Both the position numbers and the translations under genes were made by a program. A stretch of 64,000 nucleotides of DNA from Phlegmacium glaucopus (taxonomy: Eukaryota; Basidiomycota; Agaricomycetes; Agaricales; Cortinariaceae): contig MU129988.1 of assembly GCA_015039465.1 (NCBI GenBank), forward strand, positions 129,356-193,355, written 5' to 3'. Position 1 is the stretch's first letter; each line of letters opens with the position of its first letter. This document shows, in pieces, positions 22,484-32,165 of the stretch. A model generated the notes under the pieces. That model ran no database searches. It was not told the DNA's origin and worked only from the letters and a program-made list of their open reading frames with translations.

Positions 22484-23435
22484 ATGTCCAAAGTCATTCT
22501 TGTAACGGGTCAGTTAAACATTTTACTCATATATATGTCTGGTTTCATTATTCATATACATACTACTTAGGCGCGAACACTGGTATCGGATTTGAACTCG
22601 TGCGTCTTCTTGCCGAAAAGAAACACACCGTTTATCTTGGTGCAAGAAATGAAACTGCTGGAAAGGAAGCACAGTGGGTAGAAAGATCCATTACAGATTT
22701 TGTCCCCTGAACATCGATGGTAGATCAAAGCTACATGCAGATGGGCTTAACACCGTCAAATATGTCAATATTGATGTGACGAAGCCTGCGACCATCGAAG
22801 CTGCAAAGGAAACAATCGACCAAGCAGAGGGCAAGTTAGATGTTCTTGTAAACAACGCAGGTACGTTCTACGTTGTTACTTGTTCAAAGTAACAAAGCTG
22901 ATTCGAGAAATCATCAGCTATCGGCAACATAGTGCCAGGCCAGAACACGACTTCTCTTCCCCTTGTAACCGTCCGTGAGACAATGGAAACCAATTTCTTC
23001 GGACTCATCCAAACTACTATCGCCTTCATTCCTCTCCTGCGCAAATCGGCCAATGCTGTGATACTGAATGTCTCCAGTGAAGCGGCATCTAATTCATTCC
23101 TGGCCTCGACCGCTGGGTTTCACCGCGACTATGTGGCATACAGTACAAGCAAGACGGCCGCGAATTCATACACCATTGCGTTGGCACAGGAATTGAGAGG
23201 AGAAGGCATCAAAGTGAACGCAGTTACACCTGGATTAACGGATACCAACATGAGCAGTCACCGAGGAAAACCGGCGAGGGCTGGTGCAGAGGTGCTGTTG
23301 CCGTGGGCATTATTGGACAAAGACGGACCTACTTGTATGTGGACATTTGCTAGGTTTGAGGTTGTTGATACCATCTGATCTGACGCACAAATAGGTCATT
23401 TCACTGGTGAAGATGGTAAAGAATTTCCTTGGTAA
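22484..23435 (+). CDS. Short-chain dehydrogenase/reductase, copy 2
   Basis: This is a full-length SDR with the same five-exon plan as the other copies. MSKVILVTG is spliced to GANTGIGFELVRLLAEKKHT, then VYLGARNETAGKEAQ, SKLHADGLNTVKYVNIDVTK, LDVLVNNA, METNFFGLIQTTIAFIPLLR, NVSSEAASNSF, the catalytic YSTSK, VNAVTPGLTDTNMSSHRGK and the end HFTGEDGKEFPW. It is closest to copy 1, sharing PGQNTTSLPL, GFHRDYVAYSTSK and the NNAA junction. The ATG is at 22484 and TAA at 23433-23435. Unlike copies 1, 3, 4 and 5 it has no TATATAAA box upstream: similarity to the other promoters stops about 25 bases before the ATG. It may therefore be poorly expressed or use another promoter. Confidence 0.85.
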
Positions 23436-23472
23436 TACTTCACACTCAATTAGACAATGAATTAACAAATAC

Positions 23473-23705
23473 TCTGTGTGAACATTTTGTGAAATCCGGA
23501 TCCCTCGGCGGGAAGCAGTTCCTCTTGACGCTGACATTCATGGCTCCCCTATCGTTCACTTTCCAGACACGACGAAGAGTTAAGACCAATGATAGCCAAT
23601 GAATGGAGGTGAGCGCTTGTTCGACGGGTGAAAGTTCATCGAAGCGTCAAGTTTCGATGCATATATAATATTTCAAACTCGTTGATTTTTAATTTCGGAA
23701 TATAA
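23473..23705 (+). pseudogene. Relic of the 5' part of an AKR gene behind SDR copy 2
   Basis: The segment resembles the leader and first exon of the intact aldo-keto reductase gene at 32166. Shared blocks are TGTGTGAACATTTTGT, then CTTGACGCTGACATTCATG (intact gene: CTTGACACTGACAATCATG), a TAGCC..TCGACGGG-GAAAGTT block, and ATATTTCAAACTCGTTGAT (intact: ATATTTCAAACTTGTCGAT). The stretch that encodes the membrane segment in the intact gene is missing. No AKR catalytic region follows. This is inference from visual alignment. Confidence 0.55.
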
Positions 23706-24801
23706 GCATCCAGGTACATTCCTTAATCGTCATTGACGTTTTCTCTTCACAAGTTTATCTTCATTTATTCCGTAGCTTATTGTTCTAATTGATCTACTGT
23801 TTATTCCGTAGCATACAATTATTTAGTGTACTGTTAGTGTACTAGTATTGTAGCATAGTTCCTTGTCCTCTGTCTGCCCTCAAGAGCTCACGTTCTTTCT
23901 CCACCAAAGTGGTTGGTTCACTATCAGATAGACTATGGAGAGTATAATCCCGATAAAATATCCATCTGTCCCTAAAGTCCTGGTGTGATCGTCCTTGAAA
24001 TTTGATAATGCCTGTTCAGAATCTTCGGGATGATAACATAGGCGCTGTATAAGCCTGCCAGTGTGTGTGCTGCATGCGCTTTGTGTGATTTGTGAAAATG
24101 AGCTATTTTTGGAAATAGTCGCGCCTAATTTTTAATAAATTTTATCACGCGTGACGATTCTAAATTAGGGAATCTTGCGTGCGTATGCGTGATGCGTGTT
24201 GTGTGCGCTTAGCTATTTTGGTACCCCTTTCTTCTATCACACGAATTCTATCCCTTATACCAGGATATCTAGTGATCACTGCGACAATCATCTTGAGCTG
24301 GGTATCAGCTGTATGTGATCTGATGGCACATGAATAAGAATCTCTATAATCAAAGTATGGATATTGTAGCAGTTCTCGGCAAAACTCTGGAGCTGTTGCT
24401 TCGTCAGACGACCCAATCTGCTTTATACAACTCTTCCAAAAATACATCTTTGGCCCTTGTATTCCGAGAAAAGTTTGTCAATCTTATCCTTGGCCCATTC
24501 AAACACGAAAAATACTTTCCGGTGATTGCGTAACACCCGCTATCACCGGATCTGCTGACAGTCGTGTAAGTAGTCATACTCCCATAGAAATCGCTTTCTT
24601 AGTTTCTCAGGTACCAGGAACCAGCACCCCTTACTAAGTAATTCATAAGCAGACAATGAGCAAAGTTGTTGAAACTACAGAAACGAGGTTCATCTCGACC
24701 AAGGTGAGTCATGCATGTTGCAGCTTATAATGAACTATATAAACCATTCATTTAATTTCATTTATTAATCAACCTCAAGTACCCATCGAACCAAATCAAT
24801 C
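23706..24801. other. Spacer between SDR copies 2 and 3
   Basis: This 1.1-kb stretch holds flank sequence shared with the region behind copy 4 (GTACATTCCTTAAT, then TTTATTCCGTAGCTTATTGTTCT), a GTGT/GCGT-rich stretch at 24055-24215, and upstream elements of copy 3. A minus-strand 95-codon ORF at 24160-24447 has no recognisable domain. Confidence 0.4.
24734..24744 (+). promoter_or_regulatory. TATA box of SDR copy 3
   Basis: ACTATATAAACC lies about 65 bases before the ATG, in the same position and context as in copies 4 and 5. TAGAAATCGCTTTCTTAG lies further upstream at about 24585-24604. Confidence 0.6.
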
Positions 24802-25733
24802 ATGTCCAAAGTCATTCTTGTAACAGGTTAGTGAGACACTTTACTAATATATACGCCTGGGTTTCATATATATACTAGGCGCGAACTCTGGTATCGGATT
24901 TGAACTCGTCCGCCTTCTTGCCGAAAAGAAACATACAGTTTACATTGGTGCAAGAAATGAAACCGCCGGAAAGGAAGCACAGTGCGTAGAAAGATCCATT
25001 ACGAATTCAGTCCGCTGAACATTGATGGTAGAGCAAAGCTACATGCGGATGGCCTTAAGACAGTCAAATATGTCAATATTGATGTGACGAAGCTTGCGAC
25101 CATCGAAGCTGCGAAGGAAACAATCCATCAAGCAGAGGGCAAGTTAGATGTTCTTGTAAACAACGCAGGTACGTTCTTACTTCTTCAAAGTAACCAGGCT
25201 GATTCGGGAAACCATCAGGTATCGGCAAAGCAGAGGTAGACCAGCGCGCGACCTCTCTCTCCATTGAAACCATCCGCGAGGTAATGGAAACCAACTTTTT
25301 CGGACTCGTCCAAACTACTATCGCCTTCCTTCCCCTCCTGCGCAAATCGGCCAATGCTGCCATACTGAATGTCTCCAGCGAATTGGGATCAAACTCAACC
25401 CAGGCTCGCCCGAATGCTGGGATGCAGTTTGTGGCATACAGTGCAAGCAAGACGGCCGCTAATTCATACACTATCGCGTTGGCACAGGAATTAAGAGGAG
25501 AAGGCATCAAAGTGAACGCAGTTACACCTGGATTAACAGCCACCAAGTTGAACAATTACCGTGGAAAATCAACGAAGGCTGGTGCAGAGGCGTTGTTGCC
25601 TTGGGCATTAATGGAGAAAGACGGACCTACTTGTATGTGAAAATTTGCTAGGTTTGAGGTTGTTGATATCTGATCTGACGAACCAACAGGTCTTTTTATT
25701 GCTTCAGATGGTAAATCAGAATATCCTTGGTAA
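24802..25733 (+). CDS. Short-chain dehydrogenase/reductase, copy 3
   Basis: This is an intact SDR of about 240 residues with five exons at the same positions as its paralogues. MSKVILVTG splices to GANSGIGFELVRLLAEKKHT, VYIGARNETAGKEAQ, AKLHADGLKTVKYVNIDVTK, LDVLVNNAG, IGKAEVDQRATSLSIETIRE, METNFFGLVQTTIAFLPLLR, NVSSELGSNSTQARPNAG, the catalytic YSASK, VNAVTPGLTATKLNNYRGK and the end LFIASDGKSEYPW. The NNAG motif is normal here, unlike copies 1 and 2. The ATG at 24802 follows a TATA box by about 65 bases; the stop is TAA at 25731-25733. The substrate is unknown. Tail residues differ between copies (EDGKEFPW, ASDGKSEYPW, GPDGKSEFPW), suggesting divergence after duplication. Confidence 0.9.
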
Positions 25734-25786
25734 ATACACTCAGCTGATAAATAAATTAAATAACGCGTGTACCAGAACACCGTCAT

Positions 25787-25978
25787 AGTGAACAATATTT
25801 TGTGAAATCCCTGTGCCGAAAGTAGTTGCCTTGACCCCTGACATTCATGCTCAATTATCTGACGAAGTGTTAAGACCGATGATAGCCAATTGAGGTGAGC
25901 GCTTGAGTGCTCGGTCGACGGGGCTAATCGAATAGAAATACTTCAAACTTGTTGATTTTGAATAGCAGAATACTGGTT
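25787..25978 (+). pseudogene. Relic of the 5' part of an AKR gene behind SDR copy 3
   Basis: It has the same order of blocks as the relic behind copy 2: GAACAATATTTTGTGAAATC, CTTGACCCCTGACATTCATG, CTCGGTCGACG (intact gene: ATCGGTCGACG) and ATAGAAATACTTCAAACTTG (intact: ATAGAAATATTTCAAACTTG). Coding potential is gone and the membrane-anchor segment is absent. Confidence 0.55.
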
Positions 25979-26440
25979 TGAGTGGGCCATTGCCTTCAGC
26001 ATGGCAGATACGAGTTCTGTCAGATCAAGTGTCAAACAGATATCTTACGGGGAGTTCACTTATCCGCATATCCCTTGCAACGCCATGACTTTTATTTTAA
26101 AGCTGATCCAGGACATGCACTGGCAGATGTGGGTGGATGGGGTTTGTCCGTGCTCCTCGTGTCGACTGGAAGCTCCCTAACTGAATTAATAGGGCTCTAT
26201 AGATTACGCCGGTCAGATTCAAGAGATTTGGTGGAATCAAGGTGGAGACCTTGTGCCTTTTAGTTTGATTGGCGGCAGGCACTTCAGCTGAGTTTAACTT
26301 TAAAATAAAATTGCCTTCAGAAGCCGACCAGCTAAACACCCGTTTTTTTGGGGGCCCCAGGTTGGAAAGACTGAGTTCTCAATACTGAAAACTCGGAATG
26401 GGCATAGTATGGGCTTATGCCACCAGCACCCATTTTTCTT
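25979..26440. other. Copy-3-specific insert with a 59-codon ORF
   Basis: Compared with the flanks of copies 2 and 4, about 460 bases here have no counterpart before similarity resumes with TTTATCTTCATTTATTC. An ORF at 26001-26180 starts with ATG and encodes 59 residues (MADTSSVRSSVKQISYGEFT at the start, ending CSSCRLEAP). It has no recognised family. No terminal repeats were seen. Confidence 0.35.
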
Positions 26441-26657
26441 TTTATCTTCATTTATTCTGTAGTAGTCCATCCATCATTGATCGGATGTTCCAAATTTAGT
26501 TGATAGACACGCGCTTTTGGTCTTATGTAATGAGCGGGCACTTTGGAACATCTACCTTGCAGATTGAGCAAAGGCTGGGTATGATTGGTAGAAATCGCTT
26601 TCTTGTGTCATGCCGAGGCAGAAACGTCATCTCAACCAATGTCGCGGCTTATTACAA

Positions 26658-26668
26658 GCTATATAAAC
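26658..26668 (+). promoter_or_regulatory. TATA box of SDR copy 4
   Basis: GCTATATAAACC lies about 45 bases before the ATG and is preceded by ATGTCGCGGC. The TAGAAATCGCTTTCTTG element lies further upstream at about 26590. Confidence 0.6.
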
Positions 26669-26708
26669 CGTTTATTCACAAGTACTAAGTCGAACGAAAT
26701 TAGTAGTC

Positions 26709-27650
26709 ATGTCGAAAGTCATTCTTGTAACAGGTCAGTAAAACATTTTACGCATATATATGTATTCCTGGTTTCATTTATATACTAGGTGCGAACACTG
26801 GTATCGGATTTGAACTCGCGCGTCTTCTTGCCGAGAAGAAACACACGGTTTATATTGGCGCAAGAAATGAAACTGCTGGAAAGGAAGCACTGTGCGTAGA
26901 AAGATACATCACAAAAATTCTATCCACTGAACATTGATGGTAGAGCAAAGCTACATGCGGATGGCCTTAAGACCGTCAAATATGTCAATATTGATGTGAC
27001 GGAGCTTGCGACCATCGAAGCTGCGAAGGAAACAATCGGCCAAGCAGAGGGCAAGTTGGACGTTCTTGTAAACAATGCAGGTATGTTCTTACTTTTTCAA
27101 AGTAACAAGCTGATTATATAAATCATCAGGTATTGGCAAAATTGGGGAAGACCAGAACGCGACCTCTCTTTCCCTTGCAACCATCCGCGAGGTAATGGAA
27201 ACCAACTTTTTCGGACTCGTCCAAACTACTATCGCTCTCCTTCCTCTCCTGCGCAAATCGACCAATGCTGCCATACTGAATGTCTCCAGCGAATTGGGAT
27301 CTAACTCATTTCTGGCTCGCCCGAATGCTGGGATGCAGTTTGTGGCATACAGTGCAAGCAAGACGGCCGTTAATTCATACACCATCGCGTTGGCACAGGA
27401 ATTAAAAAGAGAAGGCATCAAAGTGAACGCAGCTACACCTGGATTAACAGCTACCAAGTTGAACAATTACCGTGAAGGTGGAAAATCGACGAAGGCTGGT
27501 GCAGAGGTGCTTTTGCCTTGGGTATTATTGGAGAAAGATGGACCTACTTGTATGTGGCTAGGTTTAAGGTGTTGATATCTATTATTCTGATCTGACGAAC
27601 CAACAGGTCTTTTTATTGGTCCAGATGGTAAATCAGAATTTCCTTGGTAA
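26709..27650 (+). CDS. Short-chain dehydrogenase/reductase, copy 4
   Basis: This intact SDR has the conserved five-exon plan. MSKVILVTG joins GANTGIGFELARLLAEKKHT, then VYIGARNETAGKEAL, AKLHADGLKTVKYVNIDVTE, LDVLVNNAG, IGKIGEDQNATSLSLATIRE, METNFFGLVQTTIALLPLLR, NVSSELGSNSFLARPNAG, the YSASK active-site motif, and the end LFIGPDGKSEFPW. It carries the two-residue insertion REGGKSTKAG also seen in copy 6. The ATG is at 26709 and TAA at 27648-27650. A TATA box lies about 45 bases upstream. The change of the conserved Asp-Val-Thr-Lys to DVTE is unique to this copy; its effect is unknown. Confidence 0.9.
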
Positions 27651-27690
27651 ATACTTGATACTCACAAATTGTAAATAAACCAACACCTGT

Positions 27691-27910
27691 ACTGTGAATA
27701 TTTTGTGAAATCAAATCAAATCCCTGGGCGGAAAGCAGTTGCCTTGACACACTGACATTCATGACTCTCTTATGGTTCTCTTAGACGAAGAGTTAAGACC
27801 GATGATAGCCAAGTGAGCGCTCGGTCGACGCCGGAGGAGGGGTTGATCAAGAGGCTTGGGACTTGGTTGGGACGCATACATAGAAATATTTCAAACGCAG
27901 AATATCCGGG
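27691..27910 (+). pseudogene. Relic of the 5' part of an AKR gene behind SDR copy 4
   Basis: Blocks in order are TGTGAATATTTTGTGAAATC, CTTGACACACTGACATTCATG, CTCGGTCGACG, TTGGGACGCATACATAGAAA and TATTTCAAAC. The intact AKR has TTGGGACGGATAGAAATATT at 32355-32374. The part encoding the membrane segment is deleted, as in the other relics. Confidence 0.6.
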
Positions 27911-28110
27911 AGCTTATGCAAGCATCCAGGGTACATTCCTTAATTGACATTTTCCCCTTTAACTTCATTAAGATTTATTCTGTAGTTTATTGTTCTCTGG
28001 TCAGCCTTTAGCAGTGGCAACGAGGCCAAAAACTTGAAAAAGCCAACTGCCAGTGACCTTCAAGTTTTGCTACACCTGTTGTGACCATTCGAGTGAAGTG
28101 ACGATTCGAG
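27911..28110. other. SDR-unit flank and left flank of a mobile element
   Basis: Shared repeat-unit sequence (GTACATTCCTTAATTGACAT, TTTATTCTGTAGTTTATTGT) runs to about 27996, then unique sequence runs up to the target-site duplication at 28103-28110. Confidence 0.4.
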
Positions 28111-28819
28111 AGGACCCTGGTATATGCTGTGGAATGTCCGATCCAAAACTGCCAAATTTCGGCACTTATGTACGTGCCATTTTTCGGCGGTTCCGTCCGC
28201 ACTTCGGATCCGACCTACCTTTTAGACCCATTTCCGTCCGCAATACTGATCAGACATCTACAGGCTTGAGATCCGTCCTCATAGAGGATCGGACATAGAA
28301 TTTAGGCCAAAATGTACGCATAAAACAGAAATGGACTAAAAAACGACTGTAATCAGGTCAGAGTAGGTTCTACTCGTCCTCGCTATCACTCTCCAGAGCC
28401 TCTACAACAGTGTCTGTTGTGTCTCCCACTGTTCCCGAACAAACCCCTTTCTGGAGCACCTGATCACACAACACCACACAAAGACGCCCTGGGATGAGTT
28501 GCACTATTCTAAATTCTAAATGGGCTATCGTCATCAAGAGCGACAAAGGGCGCGCCCACCGAGAGGTCTGGTCCAGGGAGGTAGATCATCAGGTGAGATG
28601 GGTGATAGAGAAATTTTTGAGGCTCCCGTCAACAGCCACAAACGTACGCAAATGGGATCGGACCTCGCTACCGACTGGCCATTTATGGACCCAAAATGGA
28701 TCGGACCTCTGGCCAAATTTCTCGCTTTCCGTCCGCACAAGGATCGGACATAGGCCGATTTTGGGACCCACTTCCGTCCGCATACGGATCGGACATCTGA
28801 CAGCATATACCAGGGTCCT
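28111..28819. mobile_element. 709-bp terminal-inverted-repeat element with 8-bp target-site duplication
   Basis: The ends are perfect inverted repeats over AGGACCCTGGTATATGCTGT, and similarity continues through ATGTCCGATCC with a few mismatches (about 35 bp). The element is flanked by a perfect direct repeat GATTCGAG at 28103-28110 and 28820-28827. Inside, TTCCGTCCGCA followed by GGATCGGACAT-like motifs recur in subterminal positions on both sides. No transposase is encoded, so it is non-autonomous. Eight-base duplications are made by hAT-type and also by KDZ/P-type transposases, so the superfamily is left open. Confidence 0.85.
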
Positions 28820-28944
28820 GATTCGAGACTGGACAGCTTGAACGGTTTATCAACCACGCAGAACTATCTTATTGATTGTGGGTGTACTGCCAGTAGTAGT
28901 CTACAGAGACGGTGATTCACCGTGATTGTATTTTCAATGGTGAT

Positions 28945-28957
28945 GCTATAAATAGCA
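28945..28957 (+). promoter_or_regulatory. Probable TATA box of the GH131 gene
   Basis: GCTATAAATAGC lies about 220 bases upstream of the GH131 start codon, in the interval between the mobile element and the gene. Confidence 0.4.
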
Positions 28958-29168
28958 GTCAATCCGACAACGGACTTGTCAACTCATCACCCCGCAGCTT
29001 GCTGATTGTCTCTGCGGCAACGCACAACCGATGTCACGTCGCCTCAAGTTTCAACTGCTTCACTGAACGAGAGGGCTGATATGGGGGCTACTTGGCACGT
29101 ATATGTATCCGAGGTTTTCCCTTCAAGATTTCATAAAAAAAACTTGTGCCGTTGTCAGTCTTCAAGGG

Positions 29169-30369
29169 ATGGTCGCAATTTTATCCTTGCACACGTTTGT
29201 GCTTTTTGTAGAGGCGGCATTAGCTATCCAGATTATCTATGATGGTCGCGTTCCATTGGACTATACCCAAGTTGACCTCGATAACTCTGTGGATCCATAT
29301 TTAACGTGAGTCTCCTTCAGCTTCTTTTCCCAAAACTTAGCTGAACACTACAACTGTAGTGTCGTTAAAGGTTCTGAAAATGCTTCACACGTGAGTTTTC
29401 TTGCCAACATAAAACAGATCTTCTGATCTCTCCTTGCTGACTTTGGATCGTTTAGTATACAACATTACTAGGGTCATCGACTTTACCGACACCTCTCTGG
29501 AATCGGCAATACCATAGTCAGTTCAATGAGCGAGTCATAGCTGTTACAATCGACAACAGCTCTGTTTTTGTCCCTGGTGGCAGTATTCCTCAATACGGTT
29601 TCAGGCGCACGGATATCATCGCCCAGAAGGCTGAGAATTCTTCGAGCCTCGTATCTGCCATGGAGACAGGTGTCTCTGTCTTCCATTTCTCCATCAAGAC
29701 CGACGAGAGCAGACCATTGAATTACAGCCACGAATATCAAGTCGTGTTCATTGAGCCCAACGACGGGTCTCATGTGTTTGACATTCAACTTGGTAAGAGA
29801 GCATATCTGAACACTCACTATCTATGTCCAGGTTCTTATATATTTGATGTTGCTACGTAGGCTCTCCCTTCACCAACCCTACGGGTACATTGCCAGCCCT
29901 TAACGCACACAATTTCAAGGTTCGAGACCATGCTCGGAACGTCTTGTTCTCAACTCCGTTCACATATGGATCGTGGCACAACTTTGGCGTACAAGTTGAT
30001 TGGAACAACAGAACACTTGCCGTTCTTTATTCTCAAGATGCTACTCCCCTTCAACCAGTGACAAAGGTCATTCCCAACTTAACCACTACGTTGGGCTCCA
30101 TCGGACAAGGCGATTTCCATTTTGGTATCCTCAAGGTAGTACTGATTTAGTCATCATCTATGCGCAATTTGACAATTTGAGCGATTTATTTGTTTTAGCT
30201 TCCTCTTGTGAACCCTCTTGATAGCCCGAATAATCAAGGCGACGTGGTACATTTCGGTGTACAAGAAGGGACGACCGAAGGGTTGCTATATTCCGGCATA
30301 TTTGTGGAAAGTATTCAAGATGGCATCAGTGTCGGAGGAGGGCACACCATAAGATGCATTGGTAGCTGA
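29169..30369 (+). CDS. Secreted glycoside hydrolase family 131 beta-glucanase
   Basis: GH131 enzymes cut beta-1,3/1,4/1,6-glucans and are found in plant-decaying fungi. The ATG at 29169 opens a signal peptide (MVAILSLHTFVLFVEAALA) followed by IIYDGRVPLDYTQVDLDNSV, VVKGSENASHYTTLL, TPLWNRQYHSQ, VTIDNSSVFVPGGSIPQYGF, RRTDIIAQ, FHFSIKTDESRPLNYSHEYQ and VVFIEPNDGS. Later exons give NFKVRDHARNVLFSTPFTYG, FGVQVDWNNRTLAVLYSQDA, GQGDFHFGILKLPLVNPL and LLYSGIFVESI, all in GH131 order and at full length. At least four introns are present. There is no carbohydrate-binding module after the domain. An upstream in-frame ATG at 29103 would bury the signal peptide and is less likely. The gene lies inside the SDR array but is not part of the duplicated unit. 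Confidence 0.87.
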
Positions 30370-31019
30370 GGAGAGGAACACAGCTCATAGTTAATATTCT
30401 GTCAACGCTGGATAAATTTGGTCCGCTGGGGGAAGGCTTCTTTCTGACTTCCTCTATGTAATCCGCTTGTACTCGGTGCTTTGATAGGAAACAACGGCTC
30501 CGTTATTTCAAGTTGTTGATCGACTCCGGATCATGAGCGGAAGATAATTGTGAAACTGGTTGATAAAGTTCACAATATCCCCAGCGCTATGATGACTGAG
30601 GATACGCAGTACTGCTATAGGACAAGGCTGGACGATTTCGAGTATTAGCAATAACTCCTGCTATCTTCGGATCCGCTAGTCAGCTTAATAATTCTTAGAA
30701 AAAAGCAAATGTTGTGTGAATGTCGACACATGTTATGCTACTTTTCATGCCATGAATGCCATACCAAAATGTTAAAACGACAATCTTCTGTAGGTTATAT
30801 GTACGAATGTCATGAGTAATCATGGCATGGATCCTTTTAGTAAGCTCTATATATTTCACTTTTTACTGGTAGAAATTACTACCATGTTAGACGCTGAAGT
30901 TGTCATGCCGAGCAGAAATCTCATCTCAACCAAGCTGACGTCATGTCGCGGCTTATCTCGAGCTATATAAACCACTGATTCACGAATCAATTCAAGTACC
31001 ACCTCGAACGAAATCAATC
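30370..31019. other. Intergenic region upstream of SDR copy 5
   Basis: This 0.65-kb region has no ORF of note. The last 120 bases carry the shared SDR promoter elements. Confidence 0.4.
30936..30972 (+). promoter_or_regulatory. SDR copy 5 promoter elements: CRE-like site, CATGTCGCGGC and TATA box
   Basis: A perfect palindrome TGACGTCA (30936-30943), the binding site type of bZIP ATF/CREB factors, directly precedes TGTCGCGGC. GCTATATAAACC follows at 30962-30973, about 55 bases before the ATG. Copies 1 and 4 keep the GTCGCGGC and TATA elements. Confidence 0.55.
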
Positions 31020-31971
31020 ATGTCGAAAGTCATTCTTGTAACAGGTCAGTAAAAACAATTTACTGATATATATGCCTGGTTTCATTTATTATATATACTA
31101 GGCGCGAACTCTGGTATCGGATTTGAACTCGTACGTCTTCTTGCCGAGAAGAAACACACGGTTTATATTGGTGCCAGAAATGAAACTGCTGGAAAGGAAG
31201 CACAGTGCGTAGAAAGATCCATAACAAATTATGTCCACTGAACATTGATGGTAGAGCAAAGCTGCATGCGGATGGGCTTAAGACCGTCAAATATGTCAAT
31301 CTTGATGTGACGAAGCCTGGAACCATTGAAGCTGCGAAGGAAACAATCGATCAAGCAGAGGGCAAGTTAGATGTTCTTGTAAACAACGCAGGTATGTTCT
31401 TACTTCTCTACGGTAACAAGCTGATTCGAGAGATCCTCAGGTATCAGCAAGTTTGGAGAAGACCAGAACGCGACCTCTCTTTCCCTTGCACCCGTCCGCG
31501 AGGCAATGGAAACCAACTTTTTCGGACTCGTCCAAACTACTATCGCTCTCCTTCCTCTCCTGCGCAAATCGACCAATGCTGTCGTACTGAATGTCTCCAC
31601 CGATATGGCATCTAACACATACCAAGCACGCCCGAATGCTGGGTTGCAGTTTGTGGCATACAATGCAAGCAAGGCAGCTGCTAATTCATACACCATCGCG
31701 TTGGCACAGGAATTAAGAAAAGAAGGCATCAAAGTGAACGCAGTTACACCTGGATTTACAACTTCCAAGTTGAACAATTACCTTGAAGGTGGGAAAACGA
31801 TGAGGGCTAGTGCAGAAGTGCTGTTGCCTTGGGCATTATTGGACTCGGAGAAAGGTGACGGGCCTACTTGTATGTGGAATTTGCTAGGTTTTTGAGATTG
31901 TTGATATCTGATCTGACGAACCGACAGGTCTTTTCATTGGTCCAGATGGTAAATCAGAATTTCCTTGGTAA
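31020..31971 (+). CDS. Short-chain dehydrogenase/reductase, copy 5
   Basis: This is an intact SDR. MSKVILVTG splices to GANSGIGFELVRLLAEKKHT, VYIGARNETAGKEAQ, AKLHADGLKTVKYVNLDVTK, LDVLVNNAG, ISKFGEDQNATSLSLAPVRE, METNFFGLVQTTIALLPLLR, NVSTDMASNTYQARPNAG, the active-site motif YNASK, VNAVTPGFTTSKLNNYLEGG and the end LFIGPDGKSEFPW. It is the most divergent copy: STDMAS replaces SSELGS, YNASK replaces YSASK, and there is a short insertion DSEKGDGPT before the last exon. The ATG is at 31020 and TAA at 31969-31971. It lies 195 bases upstream of the intact AKR gene, so this is probably the one unit that kept both partners. Confidence 0.9.
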
Positions 31972-32165
31972 ATACTTGACACTCGATTAGTTAGTACATA
32001 CATCTACACTTGTACATGGGAGAGTTGTATGTGTCAAAATTACAACTCCGCCCTTTATCCAGCGAAATTATAACCGAATTTGGACTCGGCTATGCTGCGA
32101 ATAGCCGCTGTGTGAACATTTTGTAGAATCAAAAGCTTGGGCAGTTGTTCTTGACACTGACAATC

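Noticed and set aside
24160..24447. 95-codon minus-strand ORF between SDR copies 2 and 3
   Set aside because: No domain is recognised, and neighbouring frames hold other protein-like stretches with stops. It could be decayed transposon DNA, but I cannot support that.
28111..28819. Protein-coding ORFs inside the inverted-repeat element
   Set aside because: Overlapping frames on both strands arise from internal repeats; none resembles a transposase.
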